From Branchipolynoe longqiensis (Eukaryota > Annelida > Polychaeta > Phyllodocida > Polynoidae), in contig CM059193.1 in NCBI GenBank assembly GCA_030323885.1, positions 59,230,042-59,294,041 of the forward strand: a stretch of 64,000 bases of DNA, written 5' to 3'. The notes under the pieces were generated by a model. The model saw only the letters and a list, made by a program, of their open reading frames with translations. It did not search any database and was not told the origin of the DNA. Both the position numbers and the translations under genes were made by a program. Shown one piece after another: positions 32,453 through 41,735 of the stretch (within the stretch, counting starts at the first letter, position 1; each line of letters begins with the position of its first letter).

Positions 32453-33574
32453 TCATTGTCCACGAACCTCGATCACCGTCTCCCCAATCGGCTCTATGTG
32501 TTGACCTGTATAGGTGACTAGGTGACAATGAGGTGGGGACATGCTTATCCCACCTATCCTATTATATAATCTCCTCGGGATTATATTCGCCTCCGATCCT
32601 GTGTCGAGCTTGAACTCTATCGTAACATCCTTGATCTTCACACTCGCGTACCACAGTCCCTCCTTTGTGCTGTTGTCGTTAGTTATTGCACCGACGAACA
32701 AATCATGTGGGTCGTCATCGTCGTACCGATTCTTGTATTCCTCATGTTCGCCGTGCTGCGATATATGTACTTCATTCACTGCTGTACTCCTTTGGTTGTT
32801 TCGCCTGCACATTTTGATGCAATGTCCAGTTCTTCTGCACCCCGAACATTGTTTGTCTTTTGCCGGACAACGCCCTTGAAGGTGTTGATATCCACAATTA
32901 TTACATTTGGCATTTGACCCAGTGGCACGGTAGTTTTGTTGTTGTGACGTTCGTCGCCATGGTCCCGGCCATCGCTGTGACGTCATGCCGCTCTCCATTC
33001 GTGAAATAGCGTCGACATTCTCATTTCTCATTTCACTTGTACTATCACTTATCAAGTCCGATTTATGCTCGCTTAATCGACAAATATTTATACAAACATC
33101 CAGTGATAAATTGCTAGTCTGTAATAGACGATCCCGCAACGTACTGCTCTTGACACCGCATACTATTCTGTCACATAACAGCGAATCTTCCAGTGACCCG
33201 TACTGACAATACGAAATGCGGTTTCGAAGATTCCTGATATAAGTGTCTATACACTCGTTGGTCTGATTTAAAGAGTTAAACTGGTACCTTACCACCGTAA
33301 TGTTTGTCTTCCCCTCACAGTACTTTTGAAATGCTTCAATCAAAATTGCAATTTTTTCTTTGTCTGCTATGTCAATGTCGAACGTCCTATGAACCTTTTG
33401 AGCCTCGGTTCCTGCTACGTGCAGGAACACGCAGCACTGAACTTTCTCTGCTTTCGCACCCACTCCTGCTGCTACTGCGTAAATCCGATAGGAATCGATC
33501 CATTGGGTCCAGTTCAGATTGATGTTACCTTCCAAATTTAATGGCAATGGGGGTTTTAATCCTGATAGTGCCAT
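32453..33574 (-). pseudogene. Gypsy A gag and protease
   Basis: Gag forms the particle that packages element RNA. The 373-residue frame has a helical gag region (QWIDSYRIYAVAAG, FQKYCEGKTNITVVRYQFNS, LCDRIVCGVKSSTLRDRLLQ). Two zinc knuckles follow (CNNCGYQHLQGRC and CSGCRRTGHCIKMC), then an aspartic protease core (FKLDTGSEANIIP). It ends at TGA (32453-32455), where an Arg CGA codon mutated by C-to-T is plausible. The start ATG lies 34 bp inside the 5' LTR edge and follows the primer site. Confidence 0.92.
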
Positions 33575-33589
33575 TATGTCATGTTAGGT

Positions 33590-33607
33590 AATCCACATCT
33601 GACACCA
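33590..33607 (-). promoter_or_regulatory. Gypsy A primer-binding site
   Basis: On the element strand TGGTGTCAGATGTGG directly follows the LTR end. Such a sequence complements the 3' end of a Leu-type tRNA (ending TGACACCA), inferred from known tRNA-Leu acceptor ends. Confidence 0.8.
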
Positions 33608-33730
33608 TGTAAGATACGAGTCGACCACGGTGAGCTCCAGTTCAAGACTGACTTTATTAACGGTCTTAGTTGCCTTAGTTACATTCTAGTTCTAGCTGGT
33701 GATCACTGTGTACCGGTCGATCAACATATG
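33608..33730 (-). repeat. Gypsy A 5' LTR, last 5 bp in gap
   Basis: Matches 28832-28954 with five substitutions. The remaining terminal bases fall in the N run. Confidence 0.92.
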
Positions 33731-34228
33731 NNNNNNNNNNNNNNNNNNNNNNNNNNNNNNNNNNNNNNNNNNNNNNNNNNNNNNNNNNNNNNNNNNNNNN
33801 NNNNNNNNNNNNNNNNNNNNNNNNNNNNNNNNNNNNNNNNNNNNNNNNNNNNNNNNNNNNNNNNNNNNNNNNNNNNNNNNNNNNNNNNNNNNNNNNNNNN
33901 NNNNNNNNNNNNNNNNNNNNNNNNNNNNNNNNNNNNNNNNNNNNNNNNNNNNNNNNNNNNNNNNNNNNNNNNNNNNNNNNNNNNNNNNNNNNNNNNNNNN
34001 NNNNNNNNNNNNNNNNNNNNNNNNNNNNNNNNNNNNNNNNNNNNNNNNNNNNNNNNNNNNNNNNNNNNNNNNNNNNNNNNNNNNNNNNNNNNNNNNNNNN
34101 NNNNNNNNNNNNNNNNNNNNNNNNNNNNNNNNNNNNNNNNNNNNNNNNNNNNNNNNNNNNNNNNNNNNNNNNNNNNNNNNNNNNNNNNNNNNNNNNNNNN
34201 NNNNNNNNNNNNNNNNNNNNNNNNNNNN
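33731..34228. other. Assembly gap, about 500 N
   Basis: It hides the 5' LTR edge of Gypsy A and the left end of the GC-rich element, so neither target duplication can be read. Confidence 1.
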
Positions 34229-34373
34229 GAGGCGTGAACGCTCAGGGCCGGGGGAGGGCGAGGGTGAGCAGCGGGCGTCGCGCGAGGCGCGAATGCTGGG
34301 TGAAAGCCCGGGAGAGGGGGGGGGAGTCGCTCTGCCTTCCCTCGCATCAAACGAAATGCTTCGCATTACGACC
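34229..34373. repeat. GC element terminal direct repeat, left
   Basis: At least 145 bp; the outer part is lost in the gap. Shares GCGTCGCGCGAGGCGCGAAT and the ATCAAACGAAATGCTTCGCA block with the right copy. Confidence 0.9.
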
Positions 34374-34419
34374 GATGCGCGAGAAGGAAGAACAGAGGCG
34401 GAGGTGGGAAACTGAGGCG

Positions 34420-34425
34420 TTTATT
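34420..34425 (-). terminator. Polyadenylation signal of GC element
   Basis: AATAAA on the minus strand, about 700 bp after the gag stop and 47 bp before the 3' direct repeat. Consistent with pol II transcription from the TATA box at 36414-36423. Confidence 0.55.
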
Positions 34426-34734
34426 GTGACGCCTCGGGCAATATACAGAGGTATGAAGGAGATAACAAACATATGAGAAAGGTAAAACAAACAGGGCAAC
34501 AGGGGCTCATGAGGAGCAACAGTCTCGTAAGGAGGAGTAAATGAGGGGCTCAGGAGGAGCAGAAAATAAGGAGGGGCTCATAGGGAGCAATGTCAGAGTT
34601 CTGGTAGAGGGGGGGCCGAGGAGCCCTCCGCCAAAGAGTAAGGGGAGGGCTCGAGGCGCGCCCGAGGCGGAGGCGCGGGGCGCCCGAGGCGGGGGCCCGG
34701 ATAGGGAGGCCTGGTTGAGAGGAGGGTCCGGGGC

Positions 34735-35129
34735 CTACGTGGAGGGGGAGCGGGCGGCCAAAAAAGGGGGGGCCCGCTCCTGGGGCCTGGGGGAGGAGGT
34801 CCGGCGAGGGTCGAGGAGGGGGGCAGCGAACTCCTCCGGGCTGGGCTGGGTGGGAGTCGGGGTCGGGTCGGGCGGCATCAAGAAGGCGGTGCCGTGGAGG
34901 TCGCTGGCGTGAAGGTCGGTGGCTGAGCTGTCTGGGGGGGGTCTCTCGTGAGGCTGGGCTGAGACGTCCGAGGTGTGAGGTGCGAGGTGATGATCCTCGG
35001 CTTCGTCTGGGCGGCGTTTCGATTGGTGTTCGCTGGGAGGCCGTCGGTGGGCGTTGCGGGGCTGTCGGGAATGGTTGGGGTGAGGCGCCGGGCTAGGCCC
35101 CCCGGGCCAGCCCGGGGGAGGCCGGCGGA
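34735..35129 (-). other. Possible second frame after gag, -1 phase
   Basis: An open Pro-rich frame of about 130 codons directly downstream of gag, in the -1 phase, with no ATG at its start. The gag stop is TTT-TGA within a T5 run, so a -1 slip would enter this frame. A very GC-rich inverted repeat (35096-35123 region) follows at once. High GC alone lengthens frames here, and the protein has no motif I recognise, so translation is speculative. Confidence 0.25.
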
Positions 35130-36296
35130 TCAAAAATCCGCCGAGGCGGCGGGGGTCTGGCGCTCACGGGCTTGCTTGGTGCGGCATCCTGCCTCGCTGT
35201 GCATTGTTAATATGCGCCGCACGTTGGCGCAATAGGCACAGACGTGCCGGCGCCTGTCTCCCACCTCGCCGTGAGCCTCTCCGAGGGGTGCCCGATCGCA
35301 CGAGGTGGGATCGCGGTTCCAAGCGGAGCAGGGAGCCCCGTGAGCGTGCCTATCGTAGGCGGTGCGGGTGTCTACTTGGTGCCGGGGGAGGTGTGCGCCT
35401 CGGGCCCCCTCGTCGCCTCGGGGAGCTGGTGTTGCCGGGGTGGTGGGCGTGGTGAGGGAGTCGAGCCTGAGCGCGTTGAGGGCCACAGGGTCATGCCACC
35501 CCTGGGGGAGCCTTCCGTCCGCGATCCAGGAGAAGATGGTCTCCGAGTACCGGCGGACGGTCGGCCAGGGGTGGATGAGGACGTCTCTCATGAGGGTGAG
35601 GTGGTGTTGGTGTAGGCCCTGGAGGGAGTGATCCGGGAAGGATGGGTGGTTGACCATGGAGAGGAGGGCGAGGCTGTACTCGTCCTTGGTTGCTTCTCCG
35701 AGCTTCACCGCCTTGCGCCCCGGCCCCCTCTCCACGAGGTCGCAAGGGAAGAGGTAATCGGCTGGGATCCCTCGGCGGCGCACGGTGTGCCGCGCCTCGG
35801 CGGATGCGAGGATCTCGCGGACCGCGTCGGCCGCGGATGCCGGGCTGTACTCCTCGGGATCCTGACGGTAGGTGGGCGGTGGGGCTGAGCTGGCGTGGGC
35901 GCGGGTGTAGCCCTGGCACTGCAGGTGCGGGCCTTCGGGCTGAGTCGCTTGAGGTGGAGGCGTGGGGCGACTCCTCGGCGGCGGCGTACGCCCGAGGCGC
36001 CGGGACGTGGTGGAGGCTGTAGGCGGGCACCAAGCGCTCGGCGTGGGCGGGGGGCTCCGCGTGGCCCCTCGGGCTTCCCCCCTCTCATCCAGGTCTCTGT
36101 CCATGCGTCTGGTGAGGCGGGTAATGGCCTCGATGAGGAGGGCCGTCTCGCTGCTGGGCTGGCCCGAGGGCGCTGCGGGGGAGGTCGGCGCCGCACAGGG
36201 GACGGGGCTCCCCGGGGAGCCCGAGGAGGGTCCTGGCGTGGCCATCCCGGACGTCTTGGAGCTTCTCCGACTCTTCCCTTTGCCGCGGCCGGGCAT
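35130..36296 (-). CDS. Gag-like protein of GC-rich element
   Basis: 388 codons from ATG (36294-36296) to TGA (35130-35132). The N-terminus is basic (MPGRGKGKSRRSSKT) and Pro/Ser/Thr-rich up to about residue 145. A more ordered, helical middle (about 155-285) contains DAVREILASAEA, YLFPCDLVERGPGRKAVKLG and WPTVRRYSETIFSWIADGRL. A Cys/His cluster sits near the C-terminus, CAYCANVRRILTMHSEAGC, i.e. C-x2-C-x10-H-x4-C, like a gag zinc finger of unusual spacing. The order (disordered basic N-terminus, helical core, Cys/His finger) suggests a nucleic-acid-binding structural protein. The intact frame and near-identical flanking repeats suggest recent activity. A host gene captured between repeats is an alternative. 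Confidence 0.6.
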   Translation of the reverse strand: MPGRGKGKSRRSSKTSGMATPGPSSGSPGSPVPCAAPTSPAAPSGQPSSETALLIEAITRLTRRMDRDLDERGEARGATRSPPPTPSAWCPPTASTTSRRLGRTPPPRSRPTPPPQATQPEGPHLQCQGYTRAHASSAPPPTYRQDPEEYSPASAADAVREILASAEARHTVRRRGIPADYLFPCDLVERGPGRKAVKLGEATKDEYSLALLSMVNHPSFPDHSLQGLHQHHLTLMRDVLIHPWPTVRRYSETIFSWIADGRLPQGWHDPVALNALRLDSLTTPTTPATPAPRGDEGARGAHLPRHQVDTRTAYDRHAHGAPCSAWNRDPTSCDRAPLGEAHGEVGDRRRHVCAYCANVRRILTMHSEAGCRTKQARERQTPAASADF

Positions 36297-36413
36297 GGTG
36301 TAGGGTCGGCAGAGGAGCAGCGGTCCGAGGTGGAGTGAGCCCCAAAGAAAGAGAAAAGGCTGAGAGCTGGAAGGCGGCAGGAGGGCGAGTGCCTGAGGGA
36401 GGCCGGCGGGCGG

Positions 36414-36423
36414 CCTTATAAGG
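36414..36423 (-). promoter_or_regulatory. TATA box of GC element
   Basis: CCTTATAAGG, the only AT-rich motif in a GC-rich stretch, about 120 bp upstream of the gag ATG and just inside the right direct repeat as far as it can be defined. The palindromic form also resembles a CArG box (CC(A/T)6GG). Confidence 0.55.
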
Positions 36424-36445
36424 GAGAAAGTGAGCAGTGGCAGGA

Positions 36446-36594
36446 GAGGCGTGAACGCTCAGGGCCGGGGGAGGGCGAGGGTGAGCAGCGGGCGTCGCGC
36501 GAGGCGCGAATGCTGGGTGAAAGCCCGGGAGAGGGGGGGGGGGGGAGTCGCTCTGCCTTCCCTCGCATCAAACGAAATGCTTCGCATTACGACC
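36446..36594. repeat. GC element terminal direct repeat, right
   Basis: 149 bp, identical to the left copy outside the G-run. It is the upstream copy relative to gag. A decamer satellite starts immediately to its right. Confidence 0.9.
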
Positions 36595-36900
36595 AATTCA
36601 TTGCAAGTCATCGCAAGTCATCTCAAGTCATTGCAAGCCATTGCAAGTCATTGCAAGTCATTGTGTGCCATTGCAAGTTATTGCAAGTCATTGCAAATCA
36701 TTGCATGTCATTACACGTCATTACAAATCATTGCAATCATTACAAATCATTTGTAAGTCATTTGTAAGTCAATTGTTTGTCATTTGTTTGTCATTTGTTA
36801 GTCATTTGTTAGTCATCTGGAAGTAATTTGTTACTCATTTATAAGTAATTTTTACATCATTTGTAAGTCATTTGTACGTCATTAGTAAATCTCTTGATTC
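36595..36900 (+). repeat. TTGCAAGTCA decamer minisatellite
   Basis: Repeats of about 10-11 bp (ATTGCAAGTC, changing to CATTTGTAAGT and CATTTGTTAGT) decay from left to right. They abut the direct repeat of the GC-rich element exactly. Confidence 0.9.
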
Positions 36901-37781
36901 ATTCGGTCAGCATTCGGCCATCCCGGCCGGTAGTTTAGAATAATGACATTTCTATACTGCATGCATATTGTTTTTTTATTTGAAAAAAAAATGGTCTGTT
37001 TGAATTTCTTTATTTCTTTTACCAATGTGTGAAAAGGTAAAGGCTCGAATCTGTGGCTGTGTAGGCAGACTATGGTGAAATCAATGCAGACAAAGAGAAA
37101 CAAAGAGTATAAAGTGTAAAGAAGACAGGGTCCAGCCCTCTGGTTTATTATTTTACATAGGTTCATTGTAAAGTATTACCCCACCCCTTTCCCCCAATGG
37201 GAAACAAGCATTCTTGGCCCTACCAATAGGGATCCTGCATTCCTAGTCCCCATGGCTACCAGTGGTCTGCCCACCACCACCAAGCTGTATGGCCCGCATG
37301 GCCACCACCAACCTTGGCCTTTGAGTGTGGTGATCACTATCCCAGCAGAGGGGGTAGGCCCTGAGTGCACTCACACCCAGACCTGCCAGCACCACTATGT
37401 CTATTTACATCTCACTCAGGCACCACCAGCCCTTACATACATACATGCGCCTGGTCATGTACACCGATCAGTAATAGAACATTTGCATTCCCCCCTATGC
37501 TGTATATCGGAATATTTTAAATATGGTTAGACCCACCCATCCTCCTTTGGCGAACTGGGTCAAGTGTTTTGCTTGTTTCCTTCCGACTGATACGCACCTA
37601 TTTGTGTTCCCGCCGGTAACCAGTGGCGGGCAAGGGGCACTTTAACGAGTCCTATTTTTAACAATTTTATTTATTGATTTAAATTTGTTAGATTTCAGTT
37701 GAATAACATCTTTTTTCTTCGGCACCGAGGTACTGGTCTTCCCGCCTTATCAATTATGGTGCATATGGACTATCTACGGGC
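36901..37781. other. No gene seen
   Basis: Unique sequence; the frames at 36882-37166 (minus) and 37252-37530 (plus) lack recognisable features. Alternating phrases with CCACCACCA and CCAATAGGG give mild low complexity. Confidence 0.5.
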
Positions 37782-37789
37782 GAGATGAT

Positions 37790-38132
37790 TGATTGAGGTG
37801 TTGGTTGATCGAGTTTTACCTCCTGGCAACATCTAATGGCATATCAGGACAAATACCGACTTGTGACAGTGCACACTCATGGTGACTTTATAGTGCTGCC
37901 CCACTGGGAAATCAGGCCGCCGGCACCATGACCCAATTTCCCACTCAGCCTCATTATCCTGATACTGAGTTAACCAGTCCTTGCCCTATCCTAGTAATGC
38001 CGACTGCCAGGCTAGATAGAGAAATGTACCAATTTTGTAAGTCATTGGTTTGAATCGACCGGGACTCGAAATGCCAACCTTCTGCATGGGAAGCCTGCAC
38101 TCTACCAATTCAGCCACTGCTTCTGGTGGGAT
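37790..38132 (-). mobile_element. SINE-1, full length, type-2 head, 8-bp TSD
   Basis: Flanked by GAGATGAT at 37782-37789 and 38133-38140. Tail GTTTTACCTCCTGGCAAC; head complement GGGACTCGAAATGCCAACC and CCAATTCAGCCACTGC. Confidence 0.92.
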
Positions 38133-38203
38133 GAGATGATGAGATGGTGTGAACAATTTTGACAATTGAGAATTTGCGTGTGATGTAGGCACCACACTAC
38201 TCC

Positions 38204-38662
38204 TGCATCGTGGTTGGATAGAAGCAGTTCATTCTGCTATCAAGTGTATGTAAATATAACAAAAAGCACAAATCTATTCACTGCTGCGATTTAATTCTGT
38301 TATTTAGAGTCATGAATATTCAATCAGGGGTTAAAATAATGTTATTTATGAGAATAGCTTAATCAAAAAGTGAAATTTGGTCAAATTAACCCCAAAATCC
38401 AAGCGATATTAATGTCGCCGCCGCATCGGCGGCGATATTGTAGAAGGTAAACAAAACAAAAAGCATAAATCTATTCACTGCTACGATCTAATTCTGTTAT
38501 TTGGAACCATAAATATTCAATCGGGGGTTGAAATAATATTATTTATGAGAATAGCTTAATCAAAAAGTGAAATTTGGTCAAATTAAACCCAAAATCCAAG
38601 CGATATTAATGCCGCTGCCTCATCAGCAGTGTTATACTGTACTTTCTATCCAACCATGATGG
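38204..38662. mobile_element. TIR element with internal tandem duplication
   Basis: Ends CATCGTGGTTGGATAGAA and the inverse TTTCTATCCAACCATGATG. Inside are two direct units of about 185 bp (from about 38262 and 38448), each with GAATAGCTTAATCAAAAAGT, CCAAAATCCAAGCGATATTA and a hairpin that is perfect in unit 1 (TCGCCGCCG/CGGCGGCGA) and decayed in unit 2. The end motif alone also appears at 3938-3951 and 54247-54265. No ORF. Confidence 0.75.
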
Positions 38663-38872
38663 CCAATGAAGCACTGGTCACATGGCGCTAATCGTTTGAC
38701 GCAAATCCTCAATAGCAGGTAGCAATCAGGCACTACAAATATTATGGGGATCTTATTTTGTGTATGTAGACTGGAGAATAGCCATTTACCTTTAGACTAT
38801 ATCATTGATTTGCTGATAGTACCCGTGAAGAGACATTAATGCAAATTACAATGGGTATGACTTGCTCTTAAA

Positions 38873-39270
38873 CCAGATGCGGTGGACGAATCGGTAGAGC
38901 GCTGGCTTCCCATGTGGCAGGTCACGAGTTCGATTCCACGTCGAGTCAAACCAATGACGTAACAAAATTGGTACTTGTCATTTCCTAGCCTGGCACTGGG
39001 CATTAATAGGAAAGGGCCAGGGCTGGTTAGCTCAGTGTCAGGATAATGTGACTGAGTGGGATATTAGGTCATGGTCCCAGCGGCCTTATTTCCCAGTGAG
39101 ACAGCACTATGAAGTCACCATGAGTGCATACTGTTACAAGCCAGTACCCGTCTTGATATGCCCTTAGATGTTGTCAGGATCGCCGTGAATATGGCGTATG
39201 CTGCCGACACGGCGTAAAGCAACCACCAATCAATCAATCAATGTTGTCAGGACGTAAAACTCCAACAACC
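38873..39270 (+). mobile_element. SINE-1, type-2 head, with nested 61-bp insert
   Basis: Complete apart from an insertion in its 3' block at 39180-39240. Head CGGTGGACGAATCGGTAGAG and B-box-like AGTTCGATTCC; tail GGACGTAAAACTCCAACAACC. Confidence 0.9.
39180..39240 (+). mobile_element. Tail-only fragment of another SINE, 12-bp TSD
   Basis: Flanked by ATGTTGTCAGGA at 39168-39179 and 39241-39252. The 61-bp insert contains CTGCCGACACGGCGTAAAGC and ends in (AATC)n, a SINE 3' end different from SINE-1. An extreme 5' truncation. Confidence 0.85.
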
Positions 39271-39486
39271 AGATTTGCTGTTACCGCTAGTAGTGGATTT
39301 GCGTGCAGAGAAATTCAATGGCAGTAGAAGTGAGTTGTGAATTGACATTTTGCTGACGTCATGTGTCGTGTGCTACTCGGGCAGTCCCGGGCATGCGCAG
39401 TCCTGAACATGCGCAATTACACCCATAACTCATTCTGACTAGATAGAGCTGAAATAACCCAGACCCAGACTCGTTCCTACCACATA

Positions 39487-39959
39487 CAGTATAACCCCGT
39501 TAAACCAAACTTGAAGGGACCCTAGAAATTTGTTTAACCGAGCTTTGACTTTGACTTGGCTTTGGCAAAAACGGGGGTGCGTTATGAATGTACAATGTAT
39601 GTGGACAGTATGGTTATTGTTTTTTATGTATATACAATTTAACCCCATTAAACCAACCTCGGTTAAATCAAACGATCGGTTAATCCTAACTTTTTCGGCG
39701 ACCTCTCAAAATACTACCATTTATAATATAAAAATGTCTCAGATGACCTTAAAACCACATGAAGGTTTGGTTTAGCTATACTAGAAGTGGCCTGGGGCCG
39801 ACAATTTTGTTTGGATTAACCGATACTTTGGATTAACTGACTGTGGTTTAACCAACTTTTTTATATGATAAATGGTAGTATTTTGCTGGGCCGCCGAAAA
39901 AGGTTTGGATTAACCGATCGTTTGGTTTAACCGAGCTTGGTTTAACGGGGTTGTACTGT
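39487..39959 (+). mobile_element. MITE-B, plus copy
   Basis: Reverse complement of 8509-9012. Ends CAGTATAACCCCGTTAAACC and GGTTTAACGGGGTTGTACTG, with TA flanks. An internal module starts TTTAACCCCATTAAACCAA near 39650. Confidence 0.85.
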
Positions 39960-40210
39960 ACCTTGCAAACCTACACGGCTATTTACTTCATAACACTCTA
40001 AATCAATATAACAATTCTAACACTTGGACAGAACAAGTAAAAGAAGAAGAAGAAGAAGTAGAAGAAGAAAGGGTCCACCTTGGCTGTTGTTATCACATCT
40101 ACAACCCCATTGGATGATCTTAATTAAATGACAACCTATCTCTAATTGGATGTCATGTATCTAATTGGATGTCATGTATCTAATTGGATGTACTGAATCC
40201 TGATGGATCT
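39960..40210. repeat. AAG microsatellite and 20-bp triplicate
   Basis: (GAA)n at about 40043-40070, and three copies of CTAATTGGATGTCATGTAT-type units at 40142-40192, immediately left of a SINE-1 copy. Confidence 0.85.
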
Positions 40211-40563
40211 ACCGGACGCGGTCGCCGAATCAGTAGAGCGCAGGCTTCCCGTGCAGACAGTCTGAAGTTCCATTCCCGGTCGAGTCAAACAAATGACTTA
40301 AACATTGATACTTGTCACTTTCTAGCCTGGTGCTCGGAATTAATAGGATATGGAAAGGACTGTTTATATTAGCTCAAGGTCAGGAAAATGTGACTGAGTG
40401 GGATATTGGGTCATGGTGCCAGCATCCTGATTTCCCAGTGGGGCAGCACTATAAAGTTGATATAAGTATGCACTGTCACAAGTCAGTACCCGTCCTGATA
40501 TGACCTTAAATATTGCCATGACGTAAAACTCCAACAACCAACCAACCAATCAATCAACCAATC
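40211..40563 (+). mobile_element. SINE-1, full length, type-2 head
   Basis: CCGGACGCGGTCGCCGAATC head start, B-box region GTTCCATTCCC, all body domains, and a CAACCAACCAATCAATC tail. Confidence 0.92.
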
Positions 40564-40609
40564 AAGACAGGTGATGTCAGGAAGGCAAGCTTCCTCTAAG
40601 CGATTTAAA

Positions 40610-41040
40610 GTGCCTCCGTGGATTTAAGATTGGCCACCTGAATGTACGCAGCTTAACCCATAAGATAGAACAACTAAGACTAGACTTACCAAGATCAGAG
40701 TTTGATATATTCACAATATCTGAGACATGGCTCAATAAATCTATGGAGATAAAGTTAACATCAATCCCTATTTACCGGTTTCTCAGAGCTGATATGAAGA
40801 CAAAACTACAAAGTGGTCAGGTCAAGAATGGTGGAGGTCTAGGGATCTATTGCAGGACTGACCTGCACGTGGATGCAGACAAGTATGTGGAACAAAATTG
40901 CTGTAATCCAAACATTGAACTCCAATGGGATGTCATAACTAGAGCCTACATATAAAGAATATTAATAGGTAACATCTACAGACCTCCAAATGGAAACATA
41001 AATGAAGCAATAGAGCAAATAAGCATCTCAATGAATTAGA
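40610..41040 (+). pseudogene. LINE-B endonuclease fragment
   Basis: An apurinic-like endonuclease domain that nicks target DNA in many LINEs. The frame reads RIGHLNVRSLTHKIEQLRLD (N of the first motif), FDIFTISETWLNK (catalytic Glu in SETWL), GGGLGIYCR and IGNIYRPPNGN. An in-frame TAA near 40953 interrupts it before the IYRPP motif. The reverse transcriptase is absent. Clade probably CR1/L2/Jockey-like (inference). Confidence 0.8.
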
Positions 41041-41735
41041 TCACTCACTAAGAGTACATCGGATTGGGAAGGCCCTTATGCAGTTACAGTAAAGTATGTT
41101 CCATGGCGTCACCATACCGTAAGTGGCAGACCACCGAACCCTCAGCCTCAGTTCTCCCCCCCCCTTTTTTATTTGTTGCTGTTCCTCTGTTATTTCCAGT
41201 CAACCATATACAATGACAGAGACAGTCCAAATAAAAATGTAAATGCACTGGGATTGGTCCCACTGCTTCACTGGTCACAGCTGGTCCAGTGTATTATTAA
41301 CAACTCCACCATAACAACATAATTCATAAACTCATGTAACTAACTACACTAGAGTTACACTAGAATATTTCGAACAAACTGATATAATATACTGCTTGCC
41401 TAACTGCAACTGAACATTAAAACTTACTACAACTTTAGCTACCAAATACAGAATATAACTTCTGCTTACATACTCACATTGATCTGACTAATATTGATCT
41501 AGTTTTATGACACTACTGTTACCATATTGCTATGGAACTTTTGGGTTTCAGAATTTCATTGTGTGACATGTTGCAAATTGTGTATTCAACAGTTATTGTA
41601 TGCCTTATTCTATATAACTTTTGTGTAAATAACCCTGAATTGAACAATGGCTGGAAGACCAGTGCTTCGGCACTGACAAAAGACTTATTCAGCAGAATAA
41701 ACATATTTACCCAAAAAGAAATCCTGAAGGATTAA
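41041..41735 (+). mobile_element. Probable LINE-B remainder with 3' end
   Basis: The stretch at about 41653-41700 (GGCTGGAAGACCAGTGC, GCACTGACAA, then AATAAA) matches the 3' end seen in reverse at 11816-11890. The part between the endonuclease and this block has no RT motifs, so the copy is internally deleted or replaced. A 67-codon frame (41532-41735) runs through it, partly hydrophobic, not called. Confidence 0.45.

Larger units (their letters stand above)
28832..33730 (-). mobile_element. Ty3/Gypsy-like LTR retrotransposon A, decayed
   Basis: A complete but broken element on the minus strand: 5' LTR (33608 into the gap), primer-binding site, gag, protease, reverse transcriptase, RNase H, integrase, polypurine tract (TGAAAGGGAGA, 28960-28970) and 3' LTR. 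Gag and pol lie in one frame, apart from a late frameshift. This single-ORF layout, the RT-RNase H-integrase order and the CCHC gag fit Ty3/Gypsy elements of animals, perhaps the Mag/C-clade (inference). LTRs differ at 5 of 123 comparable bases by my count. Inactivating changes: stop codons at about 32453, 31256 and 30036, and a frameshift near 31040. The right target duplication is hidden by the gap. Confidence 0.93.
34229..36594 (-). mobile_element. GC-rich element with terminal direct repeats, gag only
   Basis: A sharply GC-rich island in AT-rich DNA. Direct repeats at 34229-34373 and 36446-36594 appear identical except for a G-run of 9 versus 13. Between them, on the minus strand: TATA box, a 388-codon gag-like ORF, a possible short second frame and AATAAA. 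No reverse transcriptase, integrase or recombinase is present. It resembles a non-autonomous LTR-type element, but the repeats do not begin with TG on the element strand (they begin GGTCGTAATGCG), and no primer site is evident. The left repeat is cut by the gap. Class unassigned. Confidence 0.7.

Noticed and set aside
35204..36338. Several 80-180 codon frames in other phases of the GC-rich element
   Set aside because: High GC suppresses stop codons. Only the 388-codon minus frame has ordered composition and a Cys/His finger.
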